Part shown: positions 7,895 through 17,926 of the stretch, piece by piece
How positions within the stretch are numbered: the stretch's first letter is position 1
Layout of the letters: each line of letters opens with the position of its first letter
IMG/VR virus record: IMGVR_UViG_3300005265_000017
Location: 1 to 40,984 of that record
Length of the DNA stretch: 40,984 nt
Source of the DNA: a virus
Direction: 5' to 3' (one strand)
Notes under the pieces: generated by a model
What the model was told of the DNA's origin: nothing
The model's input: only the letters and a program-made list of their open reading frames with translations
Database searches by the model: none
Made by a program: the position numbers and the translations under genes

Positions 7895-9273
7895 TGGCAC
7901 TCACCGCGGACCAAAAAAGTGCGTTTGACCAACTCAAGGAGGTTATGCCAACTGACCTGGTTCCCGGTTATTCTGTAGCTACAACGGGAGAGCTCGATCC
8001 CAATTCTGTTTTTTTAAAAGGGATGGAATCGTATTCAGACGTTCTCGGTCAGAATGCGTATGCCTATTTTAATTTTGAAGTAAGTAAACGGGGGTTGAAG
8101 CGGCGGCGTAGACGTCCCAGTAAGATCCTTAGTCCGGAGGGGTTTCCCCCATGGGTGGGTATTAGCTATGCGTATCCCGCGCCCCGCTCTTTCAGGACGC
8201 CTATGGAAGAGCGAGAAGTAGAACACTTTGTTTTTCACTCTTTTGGGCATGGTTGGATGGCTTCTTTTAAAAACAAGAAGTGGGTTGGGTGGATGAACGA
8301 CAAGAGGAAAAAGAGGGGAGTGGAGGCGTATGAGTTCGAGGGGAGAACAGTGTACGTGGCAAAAGGGTCTGATCCAGAATCGCTAACACATCTAACGCGG
8401 TTCAAGGCAGGGCTCGGTAATTGTTTGGCGCTGTCGTCGGGGGTTGCGCCTAACTTTTTTATAGACCGCTCAGGGAACCTAGTGGTGATAGGAGACTGTA
8501 ACGATATTCAAATAGCATCAAACTGGTTGGACCGAAAAGGAGTATCCGTAGAGCTCGAGGAAGCTTTCTACGTTACTAAAGATACGGGAGGAAGTAAGAA
8601 TAAGGCTACGTTCAAGTCCGGCGGTACACCGAGAGGGACAGCGGGCAACGTAGAGTATTTTGCGTATTCTCCGCTCCAAATGCTTACATTGAGTATCGTG
8701 TGTAAAAAGTTGGAGACCGCGTTTCCTGCTATCCGAAACCGGCATCTTAGCTTTGCTAATCGTACATCGACATGGAAAAATACGCCCCCCGGGTATGCGA
8801 TGCATGATTGGATTAAGCAAGGTAAGCACGGGGGGCACTTTGACATATCCCCCCATTTTCAGACGCAAGCACTTTGGGACGCCTTTTTTGAGTTGGTGGA
8901 CTCCCATACGCATATAAATCCTACTAACGTGTTCAAGCCGCGCCAAAAATATAAAGATGTTGGTATGTCATATACAACGGAAGCCCTGGCTGAAGACACA
9001 TTGGAGGCTATGACTGACCGCATGTTGCAGTACGCCAAAGACCGCGGGCTTGCGACGGAGCGGATGAACAACATCATAACAGCCAATAAGCGAACGGTAA
9101 ATTCGAACGCAGGAACATCAGCAGCAAAAGAAGCTCTGAAGGTAAAACAACAAGTAGCTACGACGACGAGTTTAGCGCAGCAAACGCAGAATCCCCCCGT
9201 GAGTCTACCATCGGTAGACTTGCCGATAGGCCAGGATGATGGGCTCCAGGTATGCTCGGATGACGTGTGGTAG
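7894..9273 (+). CDS. Tail-associated N-acetylmuramoyl-L-alanine amidase-like protein (Amidase_2 fold)
   Basis: A 459-residue protein whose start overlaps the previous stop. Residues ~108-215 match the Amidase_2/PGRP plan: 'EHFVFHSFGHGW' (H111, H115, H119 as candidate first zinc ligand), then 'VAPNFFIDRSGNLVVIGD' at ~184-201, which corresponds to the 'S-x-HYxIDRDGTVYQ' strand of amidases. Later, near residue 310, 'GGHFDISPHF' resembles the 'GHxDxxP' ligand motif. In the middle motif the usual His is Asn (N187), so zinc binding may be altered. The N-terminus has a basic patch (KRRRRR) and the C-terminal ~80 residues are Thr/Gln/Ser-rich. Lying between hub and baseplate wedge genes, it fits a tail lysin that opens peptidoglycan at entry, not a holin-linked endolysin. 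Confidence 0.6.
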   Translation: MALTADQKSAFDQLKEVMPTDLVPGYSVATTGELDPNSVFLKGMESYSDVLGQNAYAYFNFEVSKRGLKRRRRRPSKILSPEGFPPWVGISYAYPAPRSFRTPMEEREVEHFVFHSFGHGWMASFKNKKWVGWMNDKRKKRGVEAYEFEGRTVYVAKGSDPESLTHLTRFKAGLGNCLALSSGVAPNFFIDRSGNLVVIGDCNDIQIASNWLDRKGVSVELEEAFYVTKDTGGSKNKATFKSGGTPRGTAGNVEYFAYSPLQMLTLSIVCKKLETAFPAIRNRHLSFANRTSTWKNTPPGYAMHDWIKQGKHGGHFDISPHFQTQALWDAFFELVDSHTHINPTNVFKPRQKYKDVGMSYTTEALAEDTLEAMTDRMLQYAKDRGLATERMNNIITANKRTVNSNAGTSAAKEALKVKQQVATTTSLAQQTQNPPVSLPSVDLPIGQDDGLQVCSDDVW

Positions 9274-9275
9274 TG

Positions 9276-9710
9276 ATGGCAGGATACGATATACATTTTC
9301 AGCCGGTACCCTCGGGAAGTGTAAAGGGTTTTAAGTGTTTTGAATTCGGGTTTGAAGCGGCGCTCAAAGTTAAAGGACCCCAGGCGCTCATAAACCGGTG
9401 GGTCAAAACTCTTATGACTCCTCGCGGGAGTGATCCGCTCTACCCCTCAGAAGGTACTGCGTTTGGTAATTTAGTGGGAGCTAACATTACGGACATTGAC
9501 ACAGATGTTCAAGACATGGTCTATCTGTCAGTGGAAGACGCAAATGAACAAGTTCGGAGACAGGACATTGATGGATTGTATCCCGACAATGAGCGTCTTC
9601 TAAGCGCTGAGATAATCGATTATCAGGCAAATGCGGATGGCATAGAAGTGTACGTACGTATAAAGAACATGGCGGAAGAGGCGGTTACTTTCCGTCTGGT
9701 AACTCTATAG
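9276..9710 (+). CDS. Baseplate wedge protein, gp25 / gpW-like
   Basis: A 144-residue protein. The ATG at 9276 is chosen over GTG codons at 9267 and 9273, which overlap the previous stop; the ribosome binding site is poor for all. The core 'INRWVKTLMTPRGSDPLYPSEGT' at ~38-60 followed by 'FGNLVG' is the gp25/gpW-type signature seen in contractile-tail baseplates ('LLTxxGExxxxPxxGxxL'). The C-terminus is beta-rich ('IEVYVRIKNM'). It is followed by the J-like protein, the standard order in myovirus baseplate operons. The expected role is nucleating the wedge and initiating the sheath. Confidence 0.75.
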   Translation: MAGYDIHFQPVPSGSVKGFKCFEFGFEAALKVKGPQALINRWVKTLMTPRGSDPLYPSEGTAFGNLVGANITDIDTDVQDMVYLSVEDANEQVRRQDIDGLYPDNERLLSAEIIDYQANADGIEVYVRIKNMAEEAVTFRLVTL

Positions 9711-9723
9711 GCAGGTAAGTGTA

Positions 9724-11868
9724 ATGCCCGAGTACAATATCACTCAAAAAGATCTTCGGGATGCCGAGGCATTCTTAGTAGAGTTCCAGTCTGAGAAGGT
9801 TCCTGGCGCTAACTTGGAGAAGGGCGGGGCTGTTCGAGATCTCCTCATCAAGGGCTTTACATATTTGTATGCTTTTTTGCGTGGAGAAATAGACCGAGTT
9901 GCGGCGCGTCAGTCACTTATCCGCATACAAGAGGAGTTAACAGACGAGGATGATATTTCGCAGGCAGTTGACGAGATTCTCTCTAACTGGTTTGTTACAC
10001 GCAAGGGAGGACAGAGAGCTCGGATAACCGCCCGAATGCACTTCAATGAGAAGCGTGACCAGCATATCCCATTGTCTTCTCGTTACTGGCGTACTAACGC
10101 TACGGTATTCTACATCGACGCACAGACTGACCCTTACGTAATCCCCGAGAGTTCATTTCTCCCTATTTTCGATAGTACAGGAACTCTTGTGGATTATGTA
10201 GTAGACGTTCCCATGATTGCTGCAAGGACGGGGGAAGGGTACAACATTGATCCCGGCAAGTTTGTCCGGGTGCAGGTACCGGGGGGACTGCCCTTCTTCA
10301 GCTATGCGGAGAATGTGGAGGCATCTAGCGGCGGGAAGGGTGTGGAGAGTACAGAGGATCTCATAGACAGGTCTGAGACGGCTATCGCGGTACGTAACCT
10401 CATAAATAACCGGTCGTGTGACGCAACCTTACAAGAAGTGTTCCCTGAGATAACCGATACGCTGACCATCGGTATGGGGGAGCCTGAAATGATACGTGAC
10501 CGTAGGACTGAGATAGCTCGGCATATCCAGATACATACTGGAGGGCATTACGATACGTACATTGGTCTTGAACTGACTACGGTGGAAGAGAACCTCACTG
10601 TAGGAGGTTTCTTTTATCGACCAGATGGTATTCCCAATGTTTTCAGGGACCCGTTGCTAACATACGGAGATGGTACCCCCGGTTCTGGGATTACCTTCCC
10701 GGATCTAGGTGTGCAGGTCGGACATAACCTCTATCTTCGTGATGGTATTGTGGAGGCTCCTCGTGGGTTTGTGATTGTACGGGTTGATGACCATGAGCTC
10801 GGGGTGAGTGAGTATACGCCGTTTACTGAAGCTTCGGATGAAAAAGACGCGGGGGATAACGCAGTAGTATACTCAATTGGCTGGTTGGGCCCTGATTTCG
10901 AAGAGATAGATTTTGGGGGAGGAACGTACCAACGAACTGCACAGCAAAGTACTGACCCGGATTACGAGAATGTTCCGTGGGGTACTTCTCGAAGGATTCA
11001 ACAACCAGGTAAAGTAGTGTTGAGTGGAAAGCCGGTTCAGGATATTTCGTGGGTAGAGGTCACTGACCCAGATTCTTCGATGTCGGCCATCATAGACCCA
11101 TCCACTGAGACCATTATATTCCAGGACCGCGTAAACTATCCTCCATCGGAGCAAGCTGACCCGTCGTATACGCAGTACCAGTTCACTGTACTCAATCCTG
11201 AAAAATCCGAATCGATGGAGGCGGTTAACGTTGTTAATGTGGGATATGCTCACACGTTAGTCGGTCCGGCGGATCTTTCATATTTTGACGGTAAAAATTT
11301 GCGCGTGGTTTACTCGACTCTTCGTGGTTTTTCGAACGTGCATGATTACGTTGTAAATCGGGAAAATAGAGTTGCAGCCGCTAATCAGCTCATTCGCGCA
11401 CGACATCCTATTTGGATAGAGGTGCATATGCCGTATAGGTTGGCGGATACTGCTACAGAAAGTTTGGACGAGGAGGCAGCAGCGGTCGCCCTTGCCGCGC
11501 ACATCAATGACTTTAATCCAAACGATACGTTGGACTTGTCGGATTTGCAGACGGCTTTCCGTAACCAGAATACTATGGTGGGAGCGGCGTTCCCTCCGGA
11601 GGTTCACTACTATCTTCAAGCTCCCGATGGGCAGATCGTTGAGTTTTCTACGGACGATATCATCTCTATTTTCATGACAGATACCAACACAGTAGTGTGG
11701 GAAAACCGTGCGGATATAACCTTTCCGGCAGACCTAATTACAAGAGGGGTGGATAGTAAATCTGATAAAGATGCACTAGATGATTGGTTTAACTATGCGG
11801 GTATTTCTAACAGAACTGTAGAGTACCGTTCAGTAGAAGACCTCATAACATTTGTTCTGAGAGACTAG
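9724..11868 (+). CDS. Baseplate J-like wedge protein (gp6-like)
   Basis: A 714-residue protein, 13 bases after the gp25-like gene. The sequence has the baseplate-J plan: a helical N-terminus with 'GGAVRDLLIKGF' (~35-46, the 'GS-x-xRdLxia' segment), a beta domain with 'IPESSFLPIF' and 'VPMIAARTGEGYNIDPG' (~138-180), then 'AENVEASSGGKGVES' and 'TEDLIDRS' (~197-215), which corresponds to the 'N..pasGG.d.Es.e.lr.R' signature. The protein is longer than P2 gpJ and has an added beta-rich C-terminal half, closer to large myovirus wedges. It should join wedges into the baseplate ring together with the gp25-like protein. Confidence 0.75.
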   Translation: MPEYNITQKDLRDAEAFLVEFQSEKVPGANLEKGGAVRDLLIKGFTYLYAFLRGEIDRVAARQSLIRIQEELTDEDDISQAVDEILSNWFVTRKGGQRARITARMHFNEKRDQHIPLSSRYWRTNATVFYIDAQTDPYVIPESSFLPIFDSTGTLVDYVVDVPMIAARTGEGYNIDPGKFVRVQVPGGLPFFSYAENVEASSGGKGVESTEDLIDRSETAIAVRNLINNRSCDATLQEVFPEITDTLTIGMGEPEMIRDRRTEIARHIQIHTGGHYDTYIGLELTTVEENLTVGGFFYRPDGIPNVFRDPLLTYGDGTPGSGITFPDLGVQVGHNLYLRDGIVEAPRGFVIVRVDDHELGVSEYTPFTEASDEKDAGDNAVVYSIGWLGPDFEEIDFGGGTYQRTAQQSTDPDYENVPWGTSRRIQQPGKVVLSGKPVQDISWVEVTDPDSSMSAIIDPSTETIIFQDRVNYPPSEQADPSYTQYQFTVLNPEKSESMEAVNVVNVGYAHTLVGPADLSYFDGKNLRVVYSTLRGFSNVHDYVVNRENRVAAANQLIRARHPIWIEVHMPYRLADTATESLDEEAAAVALAAHINDFNPNDTLDLSDLQTAFRNQNTMVGAAFPPEVHYYLQAPDGQIVEFSTDDIISIFMTDTNTVVWENRADITFPADLITRGVDSKSDKDALDDWFNYAGISNRTVEYRSVEDLITFVLRD

Positions 11869-11869
11869 T

Positions 11870-14842
11870 ATGTCACAAGATATAGGCGACAACCATTCTA
11901 CTCTTTTCCGCGGCCTGTCTGGTTTCTGGCAGAAGTTCTTCAAAGATGCCCCAGATATTGAGGCTTACTACCAAGCAGCAGAGGTGTATCTTGGTCAAGC
12001 CTATTTAGACCTTTTATCTGCGATTCTTAATATAGGGATCGTTGATACCCCTATCTTCAATAAAGAATACTGGAAGCTTTTTGCAATCAAGGAAACAGAA
12101 GTAAACTTCAAGCAGGGCATCATCTCTGCGGATAATCGATATGTCTACGACATGCCGGGAGATATAGTAAACACAGATTATTTACAAAGCACCATTTTTG
12201 AACCCGACGTTCTCTTGGAGAAAGATGTTGATTTCGAAGTTGAGGATAATGATGGACTTATTCAGTTTTACGCAGATCCTTTTCGTGCATACCAGGATGA
12301 GAGTGGAGCATGGTTACCTTCTCCTGGTGTAGCGTGGCGGAGCTTGCGGGTTGAGGTTGGTAATCAGTTTACTGATCAAGACAAGACAGGGACTTGGGAG
12401 GATGATTGGGGAGTACGGCGTGGAGACACTCTCCGTATCCTTGCGCAGACCGGAACTTTTTTGCGGGAGGGCATTAGCGGACAACCTACCGAAGGACAGA
12501 TTGTATACGTTGGACCGGGTCAGTGGGTGTTTAACGGGACGGATGTGGGTAATTGTCAGGTCGGTGATATCATTCAGGTTTACAACACGGCGGCTCCTGA
12601 AGAAGAATTTGACGGGTTTTACGTAGTGAAATCTACGTCACCGCCAGGTCAAGTGATGTTGGAAGCTACTGCGTTTATTCCGGCTGCTACGAGCACTGTA
12701 GGATTGAATTGGAAGCAGTTTCACGCCACTTATTTTGACGACACTTACCAAGATTACGAGATTGATTATTTTGAGGGCGGACAGATGGTGGGTCCTGCAG
12801 ATAATCCGTATCCGCTGAATCTAACGTCGTCGTTGGTTTATGCCGTTGTACGAGACGCTGCTGATCCCCAAATACTCGGAGCTTCAGTATTGTTCAGTTC
12901 GACTTGGCCTAACCCATGGCTTACGACTGATTTAGGGTTTAAGCATATTGTTCGAGGCTCCGTAGTAGTCCACGCCACGGTATCAGGACAGCCGGTAGAG
13001 GAGGGGGTTGACTACGCGGTAGACTATTTCAGGGGACGTATTTCCCAGCTAACATACTGGGATGCGTCTTCTGTTGGCACTTGTAACTACCAATACCAAG
13101 ATGAGGTGCTCTTTGCAGCCGGGGGGATACCGTCAGAAAAAACAATAGGGACAGTAAAACAAGTTTCCTATTGGGTGCCTGAAGTATTGGTAGACCGTTT
13201 TACCCTCTGGTACAACTACGGGTCTCTCCTTAATAGGTTTGACTCGTCGTCGGAGCCTTACCGTGCGTTTTTGCGGGGCGTTATGCACCTCTACATGATG
13301 GGACCCATCTTAGAGCGCATCGAAGCGGCCTTGAATGTGGCTGCGGAATACCCTGTAGTGAAGAACGCGGGGGAGATCCTCCAGGCGTACGACAATGGTA
13401 TGGTGGCGTCAGGCAATGATGGAACAATAGACGGAGTGGCTAGTTCATTCAACAGTCCTTCTTACACTTTTACGACACAAGATGTGGGGGGTTATGTTAT
13501 TTTCCCCGACCCTTTGAGTGATATCAATAAAGGTCGTTTTCTAGTAGTAGACCTTATTGATGAACACACGGTTCAGCTCCAGTCTGAATATGGATTCGCC
13601 TCGGAGACTCCTGTAGATTGGGAGATTTCACACACGTATCAGAAAGTAGTTACTACCGACCAGCGGTCGTATGCGTATCCATATTACGTTCCGATACGCG
13701 AAGATATTCAAGAAAGCGGCAATTTCGGAACTCTCGTTTTCGACGCGTTTGAACCGTTAACTCTAGCGTTTAACGTTACGGATTATATCGAAGACCCGCA
13801 CTGGTGGCATAACAAGTCTATCCCCAAAATTCTTTGGGATATCGAACCTAACCGTCGACTTGCTACAACACTGTTGTACGAGAATGTTATCGGCCCTGAT
13901 GACGACGCCAAGATTGGTGATCCCGGGTTTTTTATTGGGGCGGATGACGAGGGCTATGCCTTTACGCCTAACGATAACAGCGGGGGACCTGGTGTAGGGT
14001 TGCCGGTGAACCTCTACCGCCATCAGGCAGCATTTATTTTGTTTGACCGTTACGTCAAGCTCCACATGTTCTTTGTAGAAATACACCAAGATCTGGAGTT
14101 AGACGCTCAGTTCAAGGAAGACTTAGAGGAGCTCATCTTAGTCGCTAAGCCTTCATATACCTATCCCTATGTTGAGAAGGGGGAGGCGTTCTTGGACGAG
14201 GTTGGGTTAGACGACTTATTTGATATCCCAGGCATCGGATTTCATTTCGGAGGGGAAGACGATGGAGAGTCAGATAGTTTATTCTTAGCCAAGAACGAAC
14301 TTAAAATTGGGGACGCGGACTTTCCTTGGGCTATTGGGGATTACTTTATGTACGACAACCCCGGAGCTACTCCTGTTCCCGGGGCTCCGAATCCTGTGAC
14401 GGCGGGATACGCATTTACGGTTCCTCTTCCGAATCCTACAGACCGTCTTTTTAACTTGGTAATTCACGCCACCGTAGGGGGAGAACCTATCTTGGAGGGG
14501 CGTGATTACACTGTAAATTGGTTAGTTAATTCGGTAAACGCCTGGGAGGTTACTGCTCTCACTGACTGGGATGCAGTGTCTCCTCTTACGGTAACGATGG
14601 AATTGGCAGCTGTAGATAATATCAGCGTGACGCCTACTCCCGACACTGTCGTAGGGTGGACACCGCTCTTTATCGGGGGTCTAAACCCATTTTACGTGAG
14701 AAGTACTGCGTTAGATCCGGATGACCCCGATTATCCTACGCAGTGGTCGGCGCTACGTACTGAGCAGATTGACCGTGCTATCATGTTGAAGGTAAACGCG
14801 AATACCGGGATACCGGGAGGGGTGCCCTATACTTATCCATAA
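11870..14842 (+). CDS. Large tail/baseplate structural protein with an internal domain repeat
   Basis: A 990-residue protein starting one base after the J-like stop. No enzyme motif, signal or membrane segment is visible; it is acidic, aromatic and beta-rich, as expected of a large wedge or tail structural protein. It contains a clear internal repeat: 'VVHATVSGQPVEEGVDYAVD' around residue 368 and 'VIHATVGGEPILEGRDYTVN' around residue 866, each followed by a Trp-Asp 'YWDASS'/'DWDAVS' strand. The two beta domains therefore flank ~480 residues of unrelated sequence. Position after the J-like gene suggests a gpI/gp7-like place in the baseplate periphery, but sequence alone does not prove this. 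Confidence 0.6.
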   Translation: MSQDIGDNHSTLFRGLSGFWQKFFKDAPDIEAYYQAAEVYLGQAYLDLLSAILNIGIVDTPIFNKEYWKLFAIKETEVNFKQGIISADNRYVYDMPGDIVNTDYLQSTIFEPDVLLEKDVDFEVEDNDGLIQFYADPFRAYQDESGAWLPSPGVAWRSLRVEVGNQFTDQDKTGTWEDDWGVRRGDTLRILAQTGTFLREGISGQPTEGQIVYVGPGQWVFNGTDVGNCQVGDIIQVYNTAAPEEEFDGFYVVKSTSPPGQVMLEATAFIPAATSTVGLNWKQFHATYFDDTYQDYEIDYFEGGQMVGPADNPYPLNLTSSLVYAVVRDAADPQILGASVLFSSTWPNPWLTTDLGFKHIVRGSVVVHATVSGQPVEEGVDYAVDYFRGRISQLTYWDASSVGTCNYQYQDEVLFAAGGIPSEKTIGTVKQVSYWVPEVLVDRFTLWYNYGSLLNRFDSSSEPYRAFLRGVMHLYMMGPILERIEAALNVAAEYPVVKNAGEILQAYDNGMVASGNDGTIDGVASSFNSPSYTFTTQDVGGYVIFPDPLSDINKGRFLVVDLIDEHTVQLQSEYGFASETPVDWEISHTYQKVVTTDQRSYAYPYYVPIREDIQESGNFGTLVFDAFEPLTLAFNVTDYIEDPHWWHNKSIPKILWDIEPNRRLATTLLYENVIGPDDDAKIGDPGFFIGADDEGYAFTPNDNSGGPGVGLPVNLYRHQAAFILFDRYVKLHMFFVEIHQDLELDAQFKEDLEELILVAKPSYTYPYVEKGEAFLDEVGLDDLFDIPGIGFHFGGEDDGESDSLFLAKNELKIGDADFPWAIGDYFMYDNPGATPVPGAPNPVTAGYAFTVPLPNPTDRLFNLVIHATVGGEPILEGRDYTVNWLVNSVNAWEVTALTDWDAVSPLTVTMELAAVDNISVTPTPDTVVGWTPLFIGGLNPFYVRSTALDPDDPDYPTQWSALRTEQIDRAIMLKVNANTGIPGGVPYTYP

Positions 14843-14881
14843 ACGCATGGTAAAGTACGGGCGAAATCAGAGAGGTAACGG

Positions 14882-15445
14882 ATGAGTCATACGATGAAGT
14901 TACGGGATGCGGGCCCAGCCCTTTTCGGGATTTTCGATATTCGTGTGTATGAACATCGAGATGGGGTTAAGCAGCAGTTAAGGCACATTCATAAGCGAAA
15001 CCAAATCACGAACCAGGGGCGCGAGGCGCTCTTGGATTTGATGCGCCCAGAAACGAATGACCCGGTGACTCCTGATGTGTTACAGCGGGAGAGTAAGATC
15101 CGTTCTCTCAGTGTAGGCACAAATGCTACGCCCCCTACCATTAACGATGACGATAGTACAATGGTGCAAGTGTGGAAGGGTGAATTCGCGCTAACAGAAT
15201 GCCAGGTGGTCGTGGTACCTCCTGATATATTCCTTTTACAGGTGAGTAAGACACTCCCAACTACCGCAGCAGTCGGCCAAGTTCTCACAGAGGCTGGGAT
15301 CTTCACTCGAGGAACAGACGATGATCCCAATCTGGCAACTGGGCGTAGGTTGTATGCTCGACAGGTACACCCCCCGATTATAAAAAGCGGCACGATGACA
15401 ATCGAGTACGATTGGAAACTGGGTATCACTATCCAGGGTTCATAG
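14882..15445 (+). CDS. Tail/baseplate structural protein, fibre-connector type
   Basis: A 187-residue protein; ATG at 14882 follows an AGAGAGGTAA site. The N-terminal part has 'RNQITNQGREALLDLM' then 'IRSLSVGTNATPPTINDDD', a pattern common in large-phage virion proteins that bind fibres to the baseplate. The C-terminus is beta-rich with 'EAGIFTRG' and 'LYARQVHPPIIKSGTMTIEYDW', as in repeated tail-tube/fibre-attachment beta sandwiches. The fibre-like gene follows after 10 bases. The exact role is not known. Confidence 0.6.
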   Translation: MSHTMKLRDAGPALFGIFDIRVYEHRDGVKQQLRHIHKRNQITNQGREALLDLMRPETNDPVTPDVLQRESKIRSLSVGTNATPPTINDDDSTMVQVWKGEFALTECQVVVVPPDIFLLQVSKTLPTTAAVGQVLTEAGIFTRGTDDDPNLATGRRLYARQVHPPIIKSGTMTIEYDWKLGITIQGS

Positions 15446-15455
15446 GAGAAGTTCG

Positions 15456-17477
15456 ATGGCAAAACAGATTATTGTATTTGAGCACGGCGGTCCTGTAACA
15501 GGGGACTCTGGAGAGCGGGGAGACAGTACTGAAGGCATCGATTCCGTGAAGCCCAATGAGGATGGTGAGAGTGCTGTTGCGTCGAACTTCAATCGACCGG
15601 GGGAGAACTTACGGCAACGCACGGAGCGATTGCGGGATGCGGGAGAGGATAACCTGTACCTTCAAGATTCCGATATGCGTTGGATTATCTCTGCGGGACG
15701 CGCAGACGGGATGGCTGACGGTGAAGATTACCCCGAGGTCATAGATTGGGATTATGCGGCAGGGACGTTTACGATTGCTCCGACACATCTGGTGATACAG
15801 CCGTTGAATACTCCCAAAGAGGACTATCAGGAAACCAAGTCTTTTACTTTCCCGAATCCTGGACCGGCTACGTCGAGCGTAGATTTCTACCCAACACACA
15901 CTAAACGGGCGTACAACCACGCAAATTTGATTCGTATTGTTTGGGTAGAGGCTGACCCTGGAGACATATCGGGAGGATATTGCGAAGCCGAACTTTCAGG
16001 AGACCCCGAGCACATTGTGACCATCACCGTACGTGATGACGGACTCACCCAGACAGCACATGTCGATAATGCTCTGGTGGCTATTTCTGCGGCGTTAGCA
16101 TCTGCGGGGATTGACTACCATGTGGGCGGAGTGGTCTCGACATACGTAGATTATTCTACGATGCCGGAAGTGGAGTACGAACTTTCGGGGACGTTCGAGC
16201 GAGAACTGCACTACCTCACCAAGGCAGTGCTCGATGATTTCTTCACGACGAAGTCTCTAGTAGATGGAGACACTCTCGCTATCTGGTTCGAGGAGCTTGT
16301 TGAAGCTGATCCGGGTACGGACGGGAGACGCCAGGCAGTCCCATCTAACAGCAACACAGAAATAGGACCTGCGGGCGTTGGCGAGCTCTTCCTGACCTCG
16401 GAATATCCGGAGAGGATTCCGTTAGCTATTCCGATATGCAAGCGAATTGGGCGCAACCTGTTTTTCTTGGACGGTACTGTTGTTCTTGAGGGGCAGTCCG
16501 CGGTTTTCTTTGGAGAGAACGGAAAAACCGTGGAACGGTTGACGGGAGGAGGCATCACAATTGCGTCACACGCAAACGCGGGCAAGCCTCCTCGTTATTC
16601 TGAAGACCGGTGGGATGTTCCCGCGGATACCCTACAGTCTGTTTTTGAGGATCTCCAAGCCTTTGTTAACAACAAGGCGTCTTTGCAGTCGGATGAGGCG
16701 GTAGCAGGGGAGTGGACGTTTTCAGCTGATACGACATTTGGGGCTGGCGCGGAGTTTCAGGACGGTCTAACTGCTCTGGATACCCTCCTCCTTTTTGGCC
16801 CAGATACTCCGGGTATTCGGTTAGGTAACCCAGCGACGTGGACTGATAATATCGTTCAAGTACTCACTACGCTTAACGGTTATGCTCTTCCGGGGATCGC
16901 TCAGGCTAATATCTATCAGAATGCTGACGGTATTTACATAACACAAAACTGTTACTGGAATTACACAACGCATCAGTGGAACCGGTATGACCCAACGCTA
17001 GCGAGTGTTGCGTTCTTCATTGGCGGTGAAGGCTATACACTGTACTACCAGGTGGTAGGAGATCCCGATGCCTGGGCAGTTTCGGCATGGTCTTCAGAGA
17101 GGCATTGCGGGAATGATATTGGTACGGGAGGGTTGCCTGCGTTTGCGACACTCTCTGGAGATTCTTTTGATATCGTGCGATGGGGATTATCTGTACAAAA
17201 CAGTAGCGGGATGTCTATTGTGGGTTATGACAGCCAGGAAGTAACTTGGCATGCTCGTCTTCCTACTTCGATTACTGCAGTTGACGCGTATGTAGGAGTC
17301 TATGACGAAATTTTATGGGACACTTCTGTAAGTGCCTTCTGGATGATTAGTAACGTGGATGAATACGGCTGTACTATGCAAGGGTATTCAGAGCCGATTC
17401 CGGCGTATGTAGGACCTCCTGTATTCCCGGAGTTTGCGCGCATCCGCGGTACCATAACAGTATTCGTGACTCCGTAG
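15456..17477 (+). CDS. Putative tail fibre / baseplate appendage protein
   Basis: A 673-residue protein with an AGGAG site before ATG 15456. The N-terminal ~75 residues are Gly/Glu/Asp-rich and include 'ASNFNRPGENLRQRTERLRDAGED', a segment resembling fibre-attachment regions. The middle is beta-rich, with 'VSTYVDYSTMPEVEYEL' and 'VFEDLQAFVNNKASL'. The last ~220 residues (Trp/Tyr-rich, e.g. 'IYITQNCYWNYTTHQW') look like a receptor-binding beta domain. I see no beta-helix rungs like those of the fibre at the window start, so this is a different appendage. The assignment rests on composition and position. Confidence 0.55.
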   Translation: MAKQIIVFEHGGPVTGDSGERGDSTEGIDSVKPNEDGESAVASNFNRPGENLRQRTERLRDAGEDNLYLQDSDMRWIISAGRADGMADGEDYPEVIDWDYAAGTFTIAPTHLVIQPLNTPKEDYQETKSFTFPNPGPATSSVDFYPTHTKRAYNHANLIRIVWVEADPGDISGGYCEAELSGDPEHIVTITVRDDGLTQTAHVDNALVAISAALASAGIDYHVGGVVSTYVDYSTMPEVEYELSGTFERELHYLTKAVLDDFFTTKSLVDGDTLAIWFEELVEADPGTDGRRQAVPSNSNTEIGPAGVGELFLTSEYPERIPLAIPICKRIGRNLFFLDGTVVLEGQSAVFFGENGKTVERLTGGGITIASHANAGKPPRYSEDRWDVPADTLQSVFEDLQAFVNNKASLQSDEAVAGEWTFSADTTFGAGAEFQDGLTALDTLLLFGPDTPGIRLGNPATWTDNIVQVLTTLNGYALPGIAQANIYQNADGIYITQNCYWNYTTHQWNRYDPTLASVAFFIGGEGYTLYYQVVGDPDAWAVSAWSSERHCGNDIGTGGLPAFATLSGDSFDIVRWGLSVQNSSGMSIVGYDSQEVTWHARLPTSITAVDAYVGVYDEILWDTSVSAFWMISNVDEYGCTMQGYSEPIPAYVGPPVFPEFARIRGTITVFVTP

Positions 17478-17492
17478 TGGAAAGGAAAGCTA

Positions 17493-17924
17493 ATGTCTGC
17501 GAAATCACTCAACAACCTAAACCTTGTTTTTGACTGCGAAAAGTGCAAGTTGGAGGGAGAAGAGGATACAGAGAGAACTATTGCTACCGCAGATCTGCGT
17601 GGGTACATAGGAATTCAAGACCGTAAGCTGTACGCTCGACTACCCGGTTGTCCTAAGTGTAATTCTGTTGTCATTATGGCAATACCTCCCGGGGGTTTGA
17701 CTTCGGAGACAAATGAAGGACATCTACGGCGATGCCTTATGAGCCTAATCGTTAGAGAGGGGCGTTTACAGCATCGACCAGGAGCCGAAGAAGATGAGAT
17801 TACCCGGGACAATGAAGACGCCGCGGCCCAAGTAGCTGAGTTCCGCACCTTCTACACGCAGAAGGGAGACTCTGTCTTAACGAACGAATTTGACGGGGTT
17901 TCGTCGCTTAACCTGCGGAGCTAG
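17493..17924 (+). CDS. Small zinc-ribbon protein, unknown function
   Basis: A 143-residue protein with an AAAGGAAAG site before ATG 17493. It carries two CxxC pairs, C15/C18 (CEKC) and C53/C56 (CPKC), enough for one zinc ribbon in the N-terminal half. The C-terminal half is charged and helical. It is the last gene of the left + strand virion run and has no + strand U-rich terminator after it. The family is not recognised. Confidence 0.6.
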   Translation: MSAKSLNNLNLVFDCEKCKLEGEEDTERTIATADLRGYIGIQDRKLYARLPGCPKCNSVVIMAIPPGGLTSETNEGHLRRCLMSLIVREGRLQHRPGAEEDEITRDNEDAAAQVAEFRTFYTQKGDSVLTNEFDGVSSLNLRS

Positions 17925-17926
17925 TC

